Part shown: positions 25,668 to 34,537 of the stretch, piece by piece
Layout of the letters: each line of letters starts with the position of its first letter
How positions within the stretch are numbered: the stretch's first letter is position 1
NCBI GenBank assembly: GCA_963798445.1
Contig: CAWCTH010000011.1
Span: 682,001 to 746,000 of the forward strand
Reading direction: 5' to 3'
Length of the DNA stretch: 64,000 nt
Source: DASXAI01 sp963798445
Lineage (GTDB): Bacteria > Actinomycetota > Acidimicrobiia > Acidimicrobiales > Ilumatobacteraceae
Notes under the pieces: generated by a model
What the model was told of the DNA's origin: nothing
The model's input: the letters and a program-made list of their open reading frames with translations, nothing else
Database searches by the model: none
Translations under genes and position numbers: made by a program

Positions 25668-26441
25668 GTGACGTATCAGCACCTGCTCCTGAAGTCCGAG
25701 GGACCCATCACCACCATCACCCTCAACCGGCCGGAGAAGCGCAACGCCCTCGCCCTCGACGTGATGCTCGAGCTGACCGCCGCCCTCCGCGAGGTCGGTG
25801 CCAGTGACGCCCTCGGCGTGGTGCTGGCGGCCAACGGTCCGGTGTTCTCGGCCGGTCACAATTTCGGCGACCTGAAGGGGGCATCGCTCGACGATGCCCG
25901 CCGGCTCTTCCAGGTGTGCACCGCCATGATGGACCTCCTGCAGGACATCCCCCAGCCCGTCTGCGCCAAGGTGCACGCGCTGGCCACGGCGGCGGGGTGC
26001 CAGCTGGTGGCCTCGTGCGATCTGGCGGTGGCGTCGGAGGACGCCGCCTTTGCCATTCCCGGCGGCAAGGGCGGGCTGTTCTGCCACACCCCGTTGATCG
26101 CCGTGGCCCGCACCGTCGGGCGCAAGCGGGCGCTGGAGCTCGCCTTCACCGGCGACCCCATCGATGCCCGCACCGCCGCCGAGTGGGGCTTCGTCAACCG
26201 GGTCGTGCCGGCCGATCGGCTCGACGAAGCCACCCATGACCTCATCACGCGAGCGACGCGCGGCAGCAGCGGTTCGAAGGCCCTCGGCAAGCACGCCTTC
26301 TACGCCCAGGTCGACCTACCCCAGGACAAGGCCTACGCCTACGCCATCGAGGTGATGGCGGCCGCCGCCCTCACGCCCGACGGCCAGGAGGGCATCGCCG
26401 CGTTCCTGGAGAAGCGCCCGCCGGAGTTCGGCCCTCGTTGA
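25668..26441 (+). CDS. Enoyl-CoA hydratase/isomerase (ECHDC3-like)
   Basis: A 257-residue crotonase with the two oxyanion blocks GVVLAANGPVFSAGHNFGDLKG and AKVHALATAAGCQLVASCDLAVASEDA, followed by AIPGGKGGLFCHTP and the C-terminal FLEKRPPEF. The SAGHNFGDL and GGKGGLFC blocks are as in the ECHDC3-like group, whose substrate is not settled. The GTG start at 25668 has TAGGAGA upstream as a likely ribosome site. It stands alone between the transporter gene and a DUF2889 gene on the same strand. Confidence 0.9.
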   Translation: MTYQHLLLKSEGPITTITLNRPEKRNALALDVMLELTAALREVGASDALGVVLAANGPVFSAGHNFGDLKGASLDDARRLFQVCTAMMDLLQDIPQPVCAKVHALATAAGCQLVASCDLAVASEDAAFAIPGGKGGLFCHTPLIAVARTVGRKRALELAFTGDPIDARTAAEWGFVNRVVPADRLDEATHDLITRATRGSSGSKALGKHAFYAQVDLPQDKAYAYAIEVMAAAALTPDGQEGIAAFLEKRPPEFGPR

Positions 26442-26488
26442 CCGGCGCCGGTTTGCCTCGGCGGGCCCCGTCCGCCTAGGCACGAGCT

Positions 26489-27181
26489 GTGCAGGACGAC
26501 ACGGACCTCGATCGCGACTTCGACGGCATCGACGGTCAACCGCTGCACGAGCGGCTCTATCGAGTGCAGTCGTATCGCAACGAGGACGGCACGCTGCTCC
26601 TGCGCGGCGCGGTGAGGGACCAGAAGCCCGCGGGTCTGTTCATCCCCCAGGACGACCGGCCCCTCACGATCCATCACATGGTGGTCGATCTGGTGATGGA
26701 CCCGACGACCTTCGTGATCACCTCGGCGCGCGTCGTGCTGGAGACCCATCCGCACGATCAGTGCCGCCTCATCGAGCCGCACTACGACAAGCTGGTCGGG
26801 CTCTCGATCGCGCGCGGTTTCTCGGCCAAGGTGCGTGAGCTGTTCGGTGGCCCCCGAGGCTGCTCGCACACCACCGCGCTGCTGCTCGCCATGGCCCCCG
26901 CTGCCATCCAGTCGATGTTCTCGCTGCGGATGGCGTCCATGCCGCCGGTCGGTTCCGGCAGTCAGCCGGTCGATCCGCCGCGGCGTCTGGCCGAGCACCG
27001 CAAGCAGGCGCTGGCCTACAACCTCAACACCTGCCACGTGTGGGAGGAGGGCAGTGCGATGGTGGCGGCGATGGCCGGCGAGGGCGACAGCGAGCCGCAT
27101 CTGCCTCTGTGGGCGGCCGCCCGTCTAGCCGAGCTGGGCCTCGACGAGGCGGCGTGGCGGGAGCGGTTCAGCGCCGGTTGA
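26489..27181 (+). CDS. DUF2889 family protein
   Basis: A 230-residue soluble protein of the DUF2889 family, found near aromatic or fatty-acid catabolism genes in actinobacteria and proteobacteria; its function is unknown. Family blocks are IHHMVVDLVMDPTTFVITSARVVLETHPHDQCRLIEP, then GLSIARGFSAKVRELFGGPRGCSHTTALLLAMAPA and NTCHVW. Conserved Cys and His residues in CSHT and NTCH could bind metal. The GTG at 26489 is the start. Its 3' end overlaps the convergent ligase gene by 14 bases. Confidence 0.85.
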   Translation: MQDDTDLDRDFDGIDGQPLHERLYRVQSYRNEDGTLLLRGAVRDQKPAGLFIPQDDRPLTIHHMVVDLVMDPTTFVITSARVVLETHPHDQCRLIEPHYDKLVGLSIARGFSAKVRELFGGPRGCSHTTALLLAMAPAAIQSMFSLRMASMPPVGSGSQPVDPPRRLAEHRKQALAYNLNTCHVWEEGSAMVAAMAGEGDSEPHLPLWAAARLAELGLDEAAWRERFSAG

Positions 27182-28682
27182 CCATCGCCTGCACCGTGGC
27201 GATGGTGTCGGCATCCGATGGGGCCTTGTCCGGCCGGTAGCCACGCACGCGGGCGAATCGCAGCGCGACCCCGCCCGGATACCGGCGCGACACCTGCACA
27301 CCGTCGAGGGCGATCTCGACCACGAGCTCGGGGCGGACGTGCACCGTGAAGCCGTCGTCGCTCACGGCCAGCGCCTGGAGGTGCTCGGTCTGCCAGGCGA
27401 GCAGCTGGTCGGTGAGGCCCTTGAACGTCTTGCCCACCATTACGAACGTCCCGTCGGGGGCCCGCGCGCCGAGGTGCAGGTTGGAGAGCCAACCCTTGCG
27501 CCGGCCGTGGCCCCACTCGACGGCCAGCACCACGAGGTCGAGCGTGAGGACCGGCTTCACCTTCCGCCACGATCCGCCGCGCCGGCCGGCGTCGTAGGTG
27601 GAATCGAGGGCCTTCACCATGACGCCTTCGTGGGCCTGGGCCAGTGCCTCGGCCGAGAACGCCTCCGCCGTCGCCACGTCCTCGGTGGCGATGGCGGGCA
27701 CGCGTGCCGCCCCCACGACGCGCTCCAGCTCGGCGATGCGCTCGGCGAGGGGGCGGGCGAAGAGGTCGTCGCCGTCCACGTGGAGCACGTCGAAGAAGAA
27801 CGCTCGGAGCCCGACGGCGACGCCCGTCTGTTCGGCTCCGAAGCGGCTCATCGTGTCCTGGAAGAGGTGGGGCCGGCCGTCGTCGTCCACGCCGATGGCC
27901 TCGCCGTCCAGCACCAGGCGCTGGGCCGGAAGCGCCCGCACCGTCTCCACCACCTGCGGCAGGCGGTCGGTGATGTCGTTGAGGTTGCGGGTGAAGATCC
28001 GGACCTCGTCGCCGTCTCGGTGCACCTGGATGCGGGCTCCGTCGAGCTTCCACTCCACCGAGGCGGGACCGGTCGCGGCGAGCGCCTCGGCGACGGTGGC
28101 CGAGGTGGCCGCCAGCATGGGCTGGATCGGGTGCAACGGCGTGAGGCCGATGGCGTCGAGCCCCGCCTCGCCGGCCGTCAGCGCCACCTCGGCGGCACGG
28201 CCGAGGTCGCCCGAGAACATGGCCGCCCGGCGCACGGCGCCGACGGCCACGCCCGCCGCCATGGCCACGGCGTCGGTCATCACGCCTTCGAGCGCGCCCT
28301 GGCGCAACTCGCCGACCAGCAACCGGTAGAGGAACGACGCCTCGGCCTCGGTGGCCCGCCCGAACAGATCCGTCAGCACGATCGCCCGAGCGGCGGCGGA
28401 GCCGGGGCCCGACGTCGCCGCCAACGCCGTCAGGCGCGAGTCGACGTCGACGATGGACAGCGTGGCGGTCGCCGCCGCCGTGACATCGAGCGCCGACAGG
28501 GTGGCCCAGCCGACCCCGATGCGACCTTGCCTGGGCGCGCCGGTGAGGAAGCCGACGGCCGGCGCCACCTCGTCGGGCTCCAGTTGCCGGAGCAATTCGG
28601 CGAGGGCGGCCACCTTGGCGGTGCGCTTGGATGTGGCCGTGGCCGCGTCGGATGCGTCGACCACCGCGGCGAGTTGGGCCAT
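27168..28682 (-). CDS. ligB: ATP-dependent DNA ligase (LigB type)
   Basis: A 504-residue ATP-dependent ligase of the archaeal/LigB type that seals nicks. An N-terminal DNA-binding domain (about 1-195) is followed by the adenylation domain with motif I EWKLDGARIQ (nucleotidyl lysine in KLDG), motif III VLDGEAIG, motif IV HEGVMVKAL and motif V WRKVKPVLTLDLVV, then an OB-fold (LGARAPDGTFVMVGKTFKGL). The ATG at 28682 is preferred to a TTG three codons earlier. Not next to ku; the two might work together in end repair, but LigD normally does this. It is divergent from an LLM oxidoreductase gene. Confidence 0.92.
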   Translation of the reverse strand: MAQLAAVVDASDAATATSKRTAKVAALAELLRQLEPDEVAPAVGFLTGAPRQGRIGVGWATLSALDVTAAATATLSIVDVDSRLTALAATSGPGSAAARAIVLTDLFGRATEAEASFLYRLLVGELRQGALEGVMTDAVAMAAGVAVGAVRRAAMFSGDLGRAAEVALTAGEAGLDAIGLTPLHPIQPMLAATSATVAEALAATGPASVEWKLDGARIQVHRDGDEVRIFTRNLNDITDRLPQVVETVRALPAQRLVLDGEAIGVDDDGRPHLFQDTMSRFGAEQTGVAVGLRAFFFDVLHVDGDDLFARPLAERIAELERVVGAARVPAIATEDVATAEAFSAEALAQAHEGVMVKALDSTYDAGRRGGSWRKVKPVLTLDLVVLAVEWGHGRRKGWLSNLHLGARAPDGTFVMVGKTFKGLTDQLLAWQTEHLQALAVSDDGFTVHVRPELVVEIALDGVQVSRRYPGGVALRFARVRGYRPDKAPSDADTIATVQAMVNRR

Positions 28683-28753
28683 CGGGGCCAATTGAACGTG
28701 ATCAGCGGTCCGGCCGTAACGTCATCGCCACAGTCGAGGGAAGAGGGGTTCCG

Positions 28754-29806
28754 ATGCGCTTGAGCATGAATCTGAGCTACGCCGGCGGATTCAAGGAGAC
28801 GGTGCAGCAGATCGTGGACCTGGAGCACGCCGGCCTCGACGTCGTGTGGGTGGCCGAGGCCTACAGCTTCGACGCCATCAGCCAGATGGGCTACCTCGCC
28901 GCCAAGACCGATCGCATCGAGATCGGCTCGGGCATCGTGAACGTGTACTCCCGCACGCCGGCGCTCATGGCGATGACGTTCGCCGGGCTCGACTACGTCA
29001 GCGACGGTCGCGTCATCTGCGGCCTCGGCGCATCGGGGCCGCAGGTCGTGGAGGGCTTCCACGGCGTGCCCTACGAGAAGCCGATGCAGCGCATCAAGGA
29101 GTACATCGAGATCTGCCGCATGGTGTGGCGGCGCGACAAGCTCGTCTACGACGGCAAGACCGTGCAGGTGCCACTGCCCGAAGGCCAGGGCACCGGCCTG
29201 GGAGTGCCGCTCAAGCTGATCAACCATCCCGTGCGGCCCAACATCCCGATCTGGTGGGCGTCGCTCATGGGCCTCAGCGTGGCCGCCACGGCCGAGCTGG
29301 CCGACGGCTGGCTGCCCGTCATGTTCATCCCCGAGCGCGCCGATCGGGTCTGGGGCGATGACCTGCGCGCCGGCCTGGCCAAGCGCTCGCCCGACCTGGC
29401 GCCGCTCGAGATCTCGGCCGGCGGCATCGTCGCCATCGGCGAGGACCTCGTCGGCGACAAGGCCGACCGCATCCGCGACATGGCCCGCCCAGGCACGGCG
29501 CTCTACGTCGGCGGCATGGGCGCCCGGGGCAAGAACTTCTACAACGACGTCGCCAAGCGCTACGGCTTCGTCGACGAGGCGGTCGAGATCCAGGACCTCT
29601 ACCTGTCCGGGCAGAAGGACGCCGCGGCGGCGAAGGTTCCGGCCGAGTGGCTGGAGAAGACGTCGCTCGTCGGCCCGGCGTCCTACGTCGCCGAGCGGGT
29701 TGCGGCCTACAAGGAGGCCGGGGTCACGGTGCTCAGCGTCAACACCGCCGGGCCGGACGCAGTGAAGACGATCGAGCAGTTGCGCAGCATCGTCGACGCC
29801 GCCTGA
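28754..29806 (+). CDS. LLM-class F420-dependent oxidoreductase
   Basis: A 350-residue luciferase-like TIM-barrel protein. LLM enzymes use F420 or FMN and act on varied substrates. It shows FKETVQQIVDLEHAGLDVVWVAEAYSFDAIS, IEIGSGIVNVYSRTPALMAMTFAGLDYVSDGRVICGLG and SGPQVVEGFHGVPYEKPMQR, typical of actinobacterial F420 members. The C-terminal part keeps the barrel end (VGPASYVAERVAAYKEAGVTVLS). The ATG at 28754 follows GAAGAGGGG. The 3' end nearly touches the convergent M20 peptidase gene. Substrate unknown. Confidence 0.88.
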   Translation: MRLSMNLSYAGGFKETVQQIVDLEHAGLDVVWVAEAYSFDAISQMGYLAAKTDRIEIGSGIVNVYSRTPALMAMTFAGLDYVSDGRVICGLGASGPQVVEGFHGVPYEKPMQRIKEYIEICRMVWRRDKLVYDGKTVQVPLPEGQGTGLGVPLKLINHPVRPNIPIWWASLMGLSVAATAELADGWLPVMFIPERADRVWGDDLRAGLAKRSPDLAPLEISAGGIVAIGEDLVGDKADRIRDMARPGTALYVGGMGARGKNFYNDVAKRYGFVDEAVEIQDLYLSGQKDAAAAKVPAEWLEKTSLVGPASYVAERVAAYKEAGVTVLSVNTAGPDAVKTIEQLRSIVDAA

Positions 29807-29808
29807 GC

Positions 29809-31245
29809 TCAGCGCCGCCGTCCGGTCCTGCCGGTAGCGGCGGCGTCGAGCACCAACGCGATGACGGCCGTCACCCGGCGCGCCGTCGGCAGGTCGAGGA
29901 ATTCGTTCGGGCCGTGGGCGTTCGACTGCGGGCCCAGCACGCCGGTCACCACGAACTGGGCGTCCGGAAAGCGCTCGCCCAGCATGCCCATGAACGGGAT
30001 CGAGCCGCCCTCGCCGAACGCGCCGGCGGGGGCGCCGAAGCACTGCTGAGACGCTTGGTCGAGCGCCTTGCGCAGCCAGGGGGCGAACGACGGTGAGTTC
30101 CAGCCCCTGGCGCTCTCCCGCCGGTCGAGGTGGACGCGCGCGCCGTACGGCGGATCGGCCGTGAGTGCGTCGGTCATGGCGCTGAGGGCGCGGTCGGCGT
30201 CACAGGTCGGCGGCAGCCGCATCGACAACCGCAGCGACGTCGACGGCCGCAGCACGTTGCCGGCCCGGCCGCTCGGTGGCAGACCGTCGGCCCCCACGAC
30301 GGCGAGCTGCGGCGCCCAGGTGCGTTCCAGCAACTGCTCCACGGCATCGGGGCTCACGGGAGACGCGCCGTCGACGAAGGCGAACTCGGCCGAGGGCAGG
30401 CGCTCGAGCAGCGCCGCCGTACCGTCGGCCTCGAGCCGCCGGTCCTCGGGCACCTCGACGTGGCACTCGTCGAGCAGGATCTGGCCGCTGTTGTCGTCCT
30501 CGATGCGCGCCAGCAGCCGCCGGGCGATGCGGAACGTGTCGGCCACGATGCCGCCGGCCGACCCGGAGTGCACGCCTTCCTCCAGGATCTCCACGGTGAG
30601 CGTGCCGCCGGCCAGACCGCGCAACGATGTCGTGACCCACAGGCGCTGGTAGTCGAGGCAGCCCGAGTCGAGGCACAGCACCAGGCTGGGCGAGCCGAGC
30701 CGCGGCAGCAGGGCGTCGACGTGGGCGGCCAGATCGGGGCTGCCGCTCTCCTCGCTGGCCTCGATGAGCACGACGCAACGCGGGTGCGAGCCGCCGGTCG
30801 TCTGGATGGCCTCGATGGCGGCGAGGGCGCCGAACACCGCGTAGCCGTCGTCGGCGCCACCGCGCCCGTAGAGGCGGTCGCCGATGAGTACCGGCGTCCA
30901 GGGACCGAGGCCCTCGTTCCAGCCGGTCATCTCTGGCTGCTTGTCGAGGTGGCCGTAGAGGATCACGGTGTCGTCGGGATCGCCGGCGCCGAACGCGGGG
31001 ATCTCGCACACGACCACTGGCGTCAGGCCGGCCAACTCGTGGACGTCGACGCTGAGGCCGGCGATGGGACGGGCGCGGCACCAGTCCTCGACCAACGCGA
31101 CGGCGTCGGCCATGTGGCCGTTGGCCACCCAGTCGGCGTCGTAGGCGGGGGAGACGTTCGGGATGGCGATGAAGCGGTGCAGCGCGTTCACGATGTCGTC
31201 GGCCCACAAGGCCTCGATGCGGGCGATGGCGTCGTCGATGCGCAC
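29809..31245 (-). CDS. M20 family metallopeptidase (dipeptidase)
   Basis: A 478-residue zinc aminoacylase/dipeptidase of family M20. Metal-site blocks are VILYGHLDKQPEM (first His and the acidic residue), LYGRGGADDGYAVFGALAAIEA (bridging Asp), VVLIEASEESGSPDL (catalytic Glu-Glu), and CLDSGCLDY; the lid dimer domain has EEGVHSGSAGG. The last metal His is in SNAHGPNEFLDL. The GTG at 31245 starts RIDDAIARIEALW; a longer frame upstream is not homologous. It probably hydrolyses small peptides or N-acyl amino acids in the cytoplasm. Confidence 0.92.
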   Translation of the reverse strand: MRIDDAIARIEALWADDIVNALHRFIAIPNVSPAYDADWVANGHMADAVALVEDWCRARPIAGLSVDVHELAGLTPVVVCEIPAFGAGDPDDTVILYGHLDKQPEMTGWNEGLGPWTPVLIGDRLYGRGGADDGYAVFGALAAIEAIQTTGGSHPRCVVLIEASEESGSPDLAAHVDALLPRLGSPSLVLCLDSGCLDYQRLWVTTSLRGLAGGTLTVEILEEGVHSGSAGGIVADTFRIARRLLARIEDDNSGQILLDECHVEVPEDRRLEADGTAALLERLPSAEFAFVDGASPVSPDAVEQLLERTWAPQLAVVGADGLPPSGRAGNVLRPSTSLRLSMRLPPTCDADRALSAMTDALTADPPYGARVHLDRRESARGWNSPSFAPWLRKALDQASQQCFGAPAGAFGEGGSIPFMGMLGERFPDAQFVVTGVLGPQSNAHGPNEFLDLPTARRVTAVIALVLDAAATGRTGRRR

Positions 31246-31383
31246 CTCAGCGACCCTACGCCCGGCGCCGAAATCACCCCATCCGTGTCCCGCCCGGGCG
31301 AACTGATTCGCTTTGACCTCGTATGTGACGGACATCGCGCGTCGGTTCGCTGGCGGGGCCGGCTTGCGCGCGGGTCGGGCCCG

Positions 31384-32595
31384 TCAGTTGCGGTAGGCGC
31401 CGGGGCGGGCGAGGAAGTGGCGGTGCCACCGGTGCGGGGTCGCCAGCACGGCGCGGGGCTCGTCCTCGAAGAGCCACCGGGCGAAGTTGCGCCGGGTCCA
31501 CGGGCTCAGGCCTGCGATTCGCACCGACGCCCTCGCGCCCCACGTCCGCCGAAGCACCCGTTGCAACGCCGTCGACATCCGGTGGTCGGCCACGAGGCCG
31601 GCCTGGACACCGGCGCGGTAGCGAGCCTGGGCGGCGGCGGGCGCCATGGCGCCGGCGGCCGCGATCGCCTCGGCCGCCAGGATGCCGCTCTCGAGCGCTT
31701 GGGCGATGCCCTCGCCGGTGAGTAGATCGGTGGTGGCGGCGGCGTCGCCCACGAACAACGTGCGCCCGACGCCGAGCACCGACCGGTCGACCCGGGCAGG
31801 GATGGGCCACGCCTTGTGGGTGCCACTGAGCTTCGCGTCGGGGCCGAGGGCCTCGGCGATGTGGGGCCGTGTCAGCAGCTCGGGCCACGTGTGCTTCATG
31901 TCGGCGATGCGGCGCCCGTCGGCGCGCAGCACGCCGAAGCCGATGTTCACCCCGCCGCCCGGCAGCGGGAACGACCATGCGTAGCCCGGCAGCAGGTCGG
32001 GCTCGAACCAGACCCACAACCGTTCGGCAGCGGAGCCGGTCACGCCGGTGGCGTACTGGCGAAAGGCGTGCCACTCGCCCAGGTACCCCGGTTCGCCCTG
32101 CCCCAGGAGCTTGCGCAGCGTGGACCACATGCCGTCGGCCCCGATGGCGTAGCGCGCCCGGACGTCGCCCAGACCCTCGACCGCGAGCACCACGGCGTCG
32201 TCGTGCTCGGCCGCGCCGACGAGGCCATGGCCGTCATGCACCTTCACGCCTGCGCCACGGGCCACGTCGAGCAGGGCGGCGTCCAGCTCGATCCTGGTGG
32301 CCACCGCCCCGTACTGCCCGCACCCGTCGGGAAAGGGCAGCTCCACGACGCGCCCCGTCGGGGACCGCACCCAGGCGGCCCCCACGGTGCGCCACGACGG
32401 CACCGTCGCCGGATCCAGCCCGAGGCCCTCCAGCAGCCGCAGTGCACCGGTCGTGAGCCCGTCGCCGCAGCACTTGTCCCGCGGGAACCGCGCCTTGTCG
32501 ACCAGCACCACGTCGCGGCCGTGGCGGGCGAGCGTGATAGCGGCAGCGGCGCCCGCCGGACCTCCACCCACCACCACCACGTCCGCGTCGATCAC
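31384..32595 (-). CDS. Geranylgeranyl reductase family FAD oxidoreductase
   Basis: A 403-residue flavoprotein of the geranylgeranyl/digeranylgeranyl reductase group, which saturates isoprenoid chains such as menaquinone tails. It shows the FAD fold ADVVVVGGGPAGAAAAITLARHG, the mark RFPRDKCCGDGLTTGAL, the GD motif in RTLFVGDAAATTDLLTGEGIAQALESG, and PGYAWSFPLPGGGVNIGFG, which are diagnostic. A GTG start is used. It is divergent from the SDR gene by 64 bases. A role in quinone or polyprenol saturation is inferred from the family. Confidence 0.88.
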   Translation of the reverse strand: MIDADVVVVGGGPAGAAAAITLARHGRDVVLVDKARFPRDKCCGDGLTTGALRLLEGLGLDPATVPSWRTVGAAWVRSPTGRVVELPFPDGCGQYGAVATRIELDAALLDVARGAGVKVHDGHGLVGAAEHDDAVVLAVEGLGDVRARYAIGADGMWSTLRKLLGQGEPGYLGEWHAFRQYATGVTGSAAERLWVWFEPDLLPGYAWSFPLPGGGVNIGFGVLRADGRRIADMKHTWPELLTRPHIAEALGPDAKLSGTHKAWPIPARVDRSVLGVGRTLFVGDAAATTDLLTGEGIAQALESGILAAEAIAAAGAMAPAAAQARYRAGVQAGLVADHRMSTALQRVLRRTWGARASVRIAGLSPWTRRNFARWLFEDEPRAVLATPHRWHRHFLARPGAYRN

Positions 32596-32659
32596 GGTCG
32601 TTCACGTTACTGAGAGGCCATTTCGTCGCCGTTGGCATCGCAGGGCAAGATGGTCCGCC

Positions 32660-33586
32660 ATGAGTGCACTCCTTGAGGGACGAATCGCCATCGTGACCGG
32701 GGCCGGGCGCGGCATCGGCCGCGAGCACGCGCTGTCGCTGGCCCGCCACGGCGCCAAGGTCGTCGTGAACGATCTCGGCGGCAACGTCGACGGCAGCGGC
32801 GGCGACCTCAGCCCCGCCGGTCAGGTCGTTCAGGAGATCCAGGGTTTGGGCGGCGAGGCCGTCGCCAACGGCGACGACATCTCGTCGTGGGAGGGGGCGC
32901 AGCGCCTCGTCAACACCGCCGTCGAGACGTTCGGCGATCTCCACGTGCTGGTCAACAACGCCGGCATCCTGCGCGACCGCATGCTCACCAACATGACCGA
33001 GGAGGAGTGGGACTCGGTCATCAAGGTCCACCTCAAGGGGACCTTCGCCCCATCGAGGTGGGCGTCGGCGTACTGGCGAGAGCAGGTGAAGGCGGGCAAG
33101 ACGGTGGAGGGTCGCATCATCAACACCACCTCCGTGTCGGGCATCTACGGCAACGCCGGGCAGACGAACTACGGCGCCGCCAAGGCCGGCATCGCCTCGT
33201 TCACGAACATCGCGGCGCTGGAGCTGGCGCGCTACGGCGTCACGGTCAACGCCGTCGCCCCCATCGCCCTCACCCGCATGACCGAGGGCCTCGGGCCGGC
33301 ACCGGAGACCGACGAGGAGCGCGAGATGCGCGCGCCGCACTGGATCGCGCCCATCGTCACCTGGCTGGCCTCGACCGAATCGGCCGGCGTCACGGGGCGG
33401 GTGTTCGAGGCGTCGGGCCAGGTGCTGGCCGTGGCCGAAGGCTGGCATCGCGGGCCCCGGACGCAGCCGATCGACGACCCCACCGCCCTCGGCCCCGTCG
33501 TGGCCGACCTGTTGTCGAAGGCCCGCAAGAACGCCGGCATGGACGGCGAGGAGGGCTCGTGGCCTCAGCCGAAGCCGCAGTCCTGA
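32660..33586 (+). CDS. Short-chain dehydrogenase/reductase (MFE-2-like hydroxyacyl-CoA dehydrogenase)
   Basis: A 308-residue NAD(P)-dependent SDR. It has the cofactor motif VTGAGRGIGREHALSLA, the NDLGG block after beta strand 2 as in peroxisomal multifunctional enzyme type 2, NNAG in LVNNAGILRDRM, and the catalytic Ser plus YGAAK. MFE-2 pairs this dehydrogenase with a MaoC-type hydratase, and a MaoC gene follows 10 bases later. Together they would hydrate and oxidise enoyl-CoA in beta-oxidation of fatty or steroid side chains. The ATG is at 32660. High confidence in family; substrate inferred. Confidence 0.92.
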   Translation: MSALLEGRIAIVTGAGRGIGREHALSLARHGAKVVVNDLGGNVDGSGGDLSPAGQVVQEIQGLGGEAVANGDDISSWEGAQRLVNTAVETFGDLHVLVNNAGILRDRMLTNMTEEEWDSVIKVHLKGTFAPSRWASAYWREQVKAGKTVEGRIINTTSVSGIYGNAGQTNYGAAKAGIASFTNIAALELARYGVTVNAVAPIALTRMTEGLGPAPETDEEREMRAPHWIAPIVTWLASTESAGVTGRVFEASGQVLAVAEGWHRGPRTQPIDDPTALGPVVADLLSKARKNAGMDGEEGSWPQPKPQS

Positions 33587-33595
33587 GGAGGCAAC

Positions 33596-34435
33596 GTGCC
33601 CATCAACCCTGATGCCGTCGGCACCACGACGTCGCCGTACGCCACCACGTGGACGTCCAAGGACGCCCTGCTGTACGCCGTGGGGATCGGGGCCGGCGCC
33701 GACGAGCTGGCCTTCACCACCGAGAACACCGCGGGCGTGGATCAGCAGGTCTTCCCGACGTTCCCCGTGGTGATCCCGGCGGGCGGCGGGGCCATGCGCG
33801 ACATCGGCACCTTCAACCCCGCCATGCTGGTGCACGGCGAGCAGCGGGTGACCCTGCACAAGCCCATTCCGCCCGACGGCGCCGCGTCGGTCACGAGCCG
33901 CATCGTCGGCATCTACGACAAGGGCAAGGCGGCCGTGGTGGCCACCGAGACCGAGGCCATCGACCCCCTCGGCGAGCCGCTGTACACCACCTACATGTCG
34001 GCGTTCATCCGGGGTGAGGGCGGCTGGGGCGGCGACCGGGGCCCGGGCGGCGCCCGCAACGTGCCCCCCGAGCGGGAGCCGGACCACGCCGTCACGTACC
34101 AGACCAGTCCGGACCAGGCCTTCGTGTACCGGTTGTCAGGCGACCGCAACCCGCTGCACACCGACCCGACGTTCGCCGCCATGGGAGGCTTCGATCGTCC
34201 GATCCTGCACGGCTTGTGCAGCTACGGGTTCACCGGGCGGGCGCTCCTGCACGCCGTGGCCGGCAGCGACCCGGCCCGCTTCCACCACGTCGAAGGCCGG
34301 TTCTCGTCACCGGTGCTACCGGGCGATGCGCTGACCATCTCGATCTGGCGCATCGCCGACGGCGAGGCGGTCTTCCACACGGCCAAGCAGGACGGCACCG
34401 TCGTCATCGACCAGGGCCTCGTCCGCTTCAGCTAG
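33596..34435 (+). CDS. MaoC-family enoyl-CoA hydratase (2-enoyl-CoA hydratase 2 type)
   Basis: A 279-residue double hot-dog protein. The second half carries the hydratase 2 motif YRLSGDRNPLHTDPTFAAMG with catalytic Asp and His, followed by FDRPILHGLCSYGF. The first half (DELAFTTENTAGVDQQVFPTFPVV) is a worn hot-dog repeat. It hydrates trans-2-enoyl-CoA to the (R)-3-hydroxyacyl-CoA, complementing the SDR encoded just upstream. GTG start at 33596 with GAGGA upstream. The pair forms a split version of eukaryotic MFE-2. Confidence 0.92.
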   Translation: MPINPDAVGTTTSPYATTWTSKDALLYAVGIGAGADELAFTTENTAGVDQQVFPTFPVVIPAGGGAMRDIGTFNPAMLVHGEQRVTLHKPIPPDGAASVTSRIVGIYDKGKAAVVATETEAIDPLGEPLYTTYMSAFIRGEGGWGGDRGPGGARNVPPEREPDHAVTYQTSPDQAFVYRLSGDRNPLHTDPTFAAMGGFDRPILHGLCSYGFTGRALLHAVAGSDPARFHHVEGRFSSPVLPGDALTISIWRIADGEAVFHTAKQDGTVVIDQGLVRFS

Positions 34436-34448
34436 GCGCCAGCGTCCT

Positions 34449-34474
34449 GCGGGGTGCCGGATCTCCGGTCCCGC
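34449..34474. terminator. Stem-loop between convergent maoC and nucS genes
   Basis: GCGGG and CCGG (34449-34453, 34457-34460) pair with CCGG and CCCGC (34465-34468, 34470-34474) around ATCT, giving a 9-bp stem with small bulges. There is no T-run. The location between two 3' ends favours termination. Confidence 0.4.
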
Positions 34475-34537
34475 GGGAAATTCGACGTTTCCGTGTCATC
34501 CTCGCCGGGGTCCGCCGTCTTGTCTGTGGTGAACGCG

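Noticed and set aside
27339..28763. Plus-strand frame opposite the DNA ligase
   Set aside because: Antisense shadow; ligase motifs I to V are on the minus strand.
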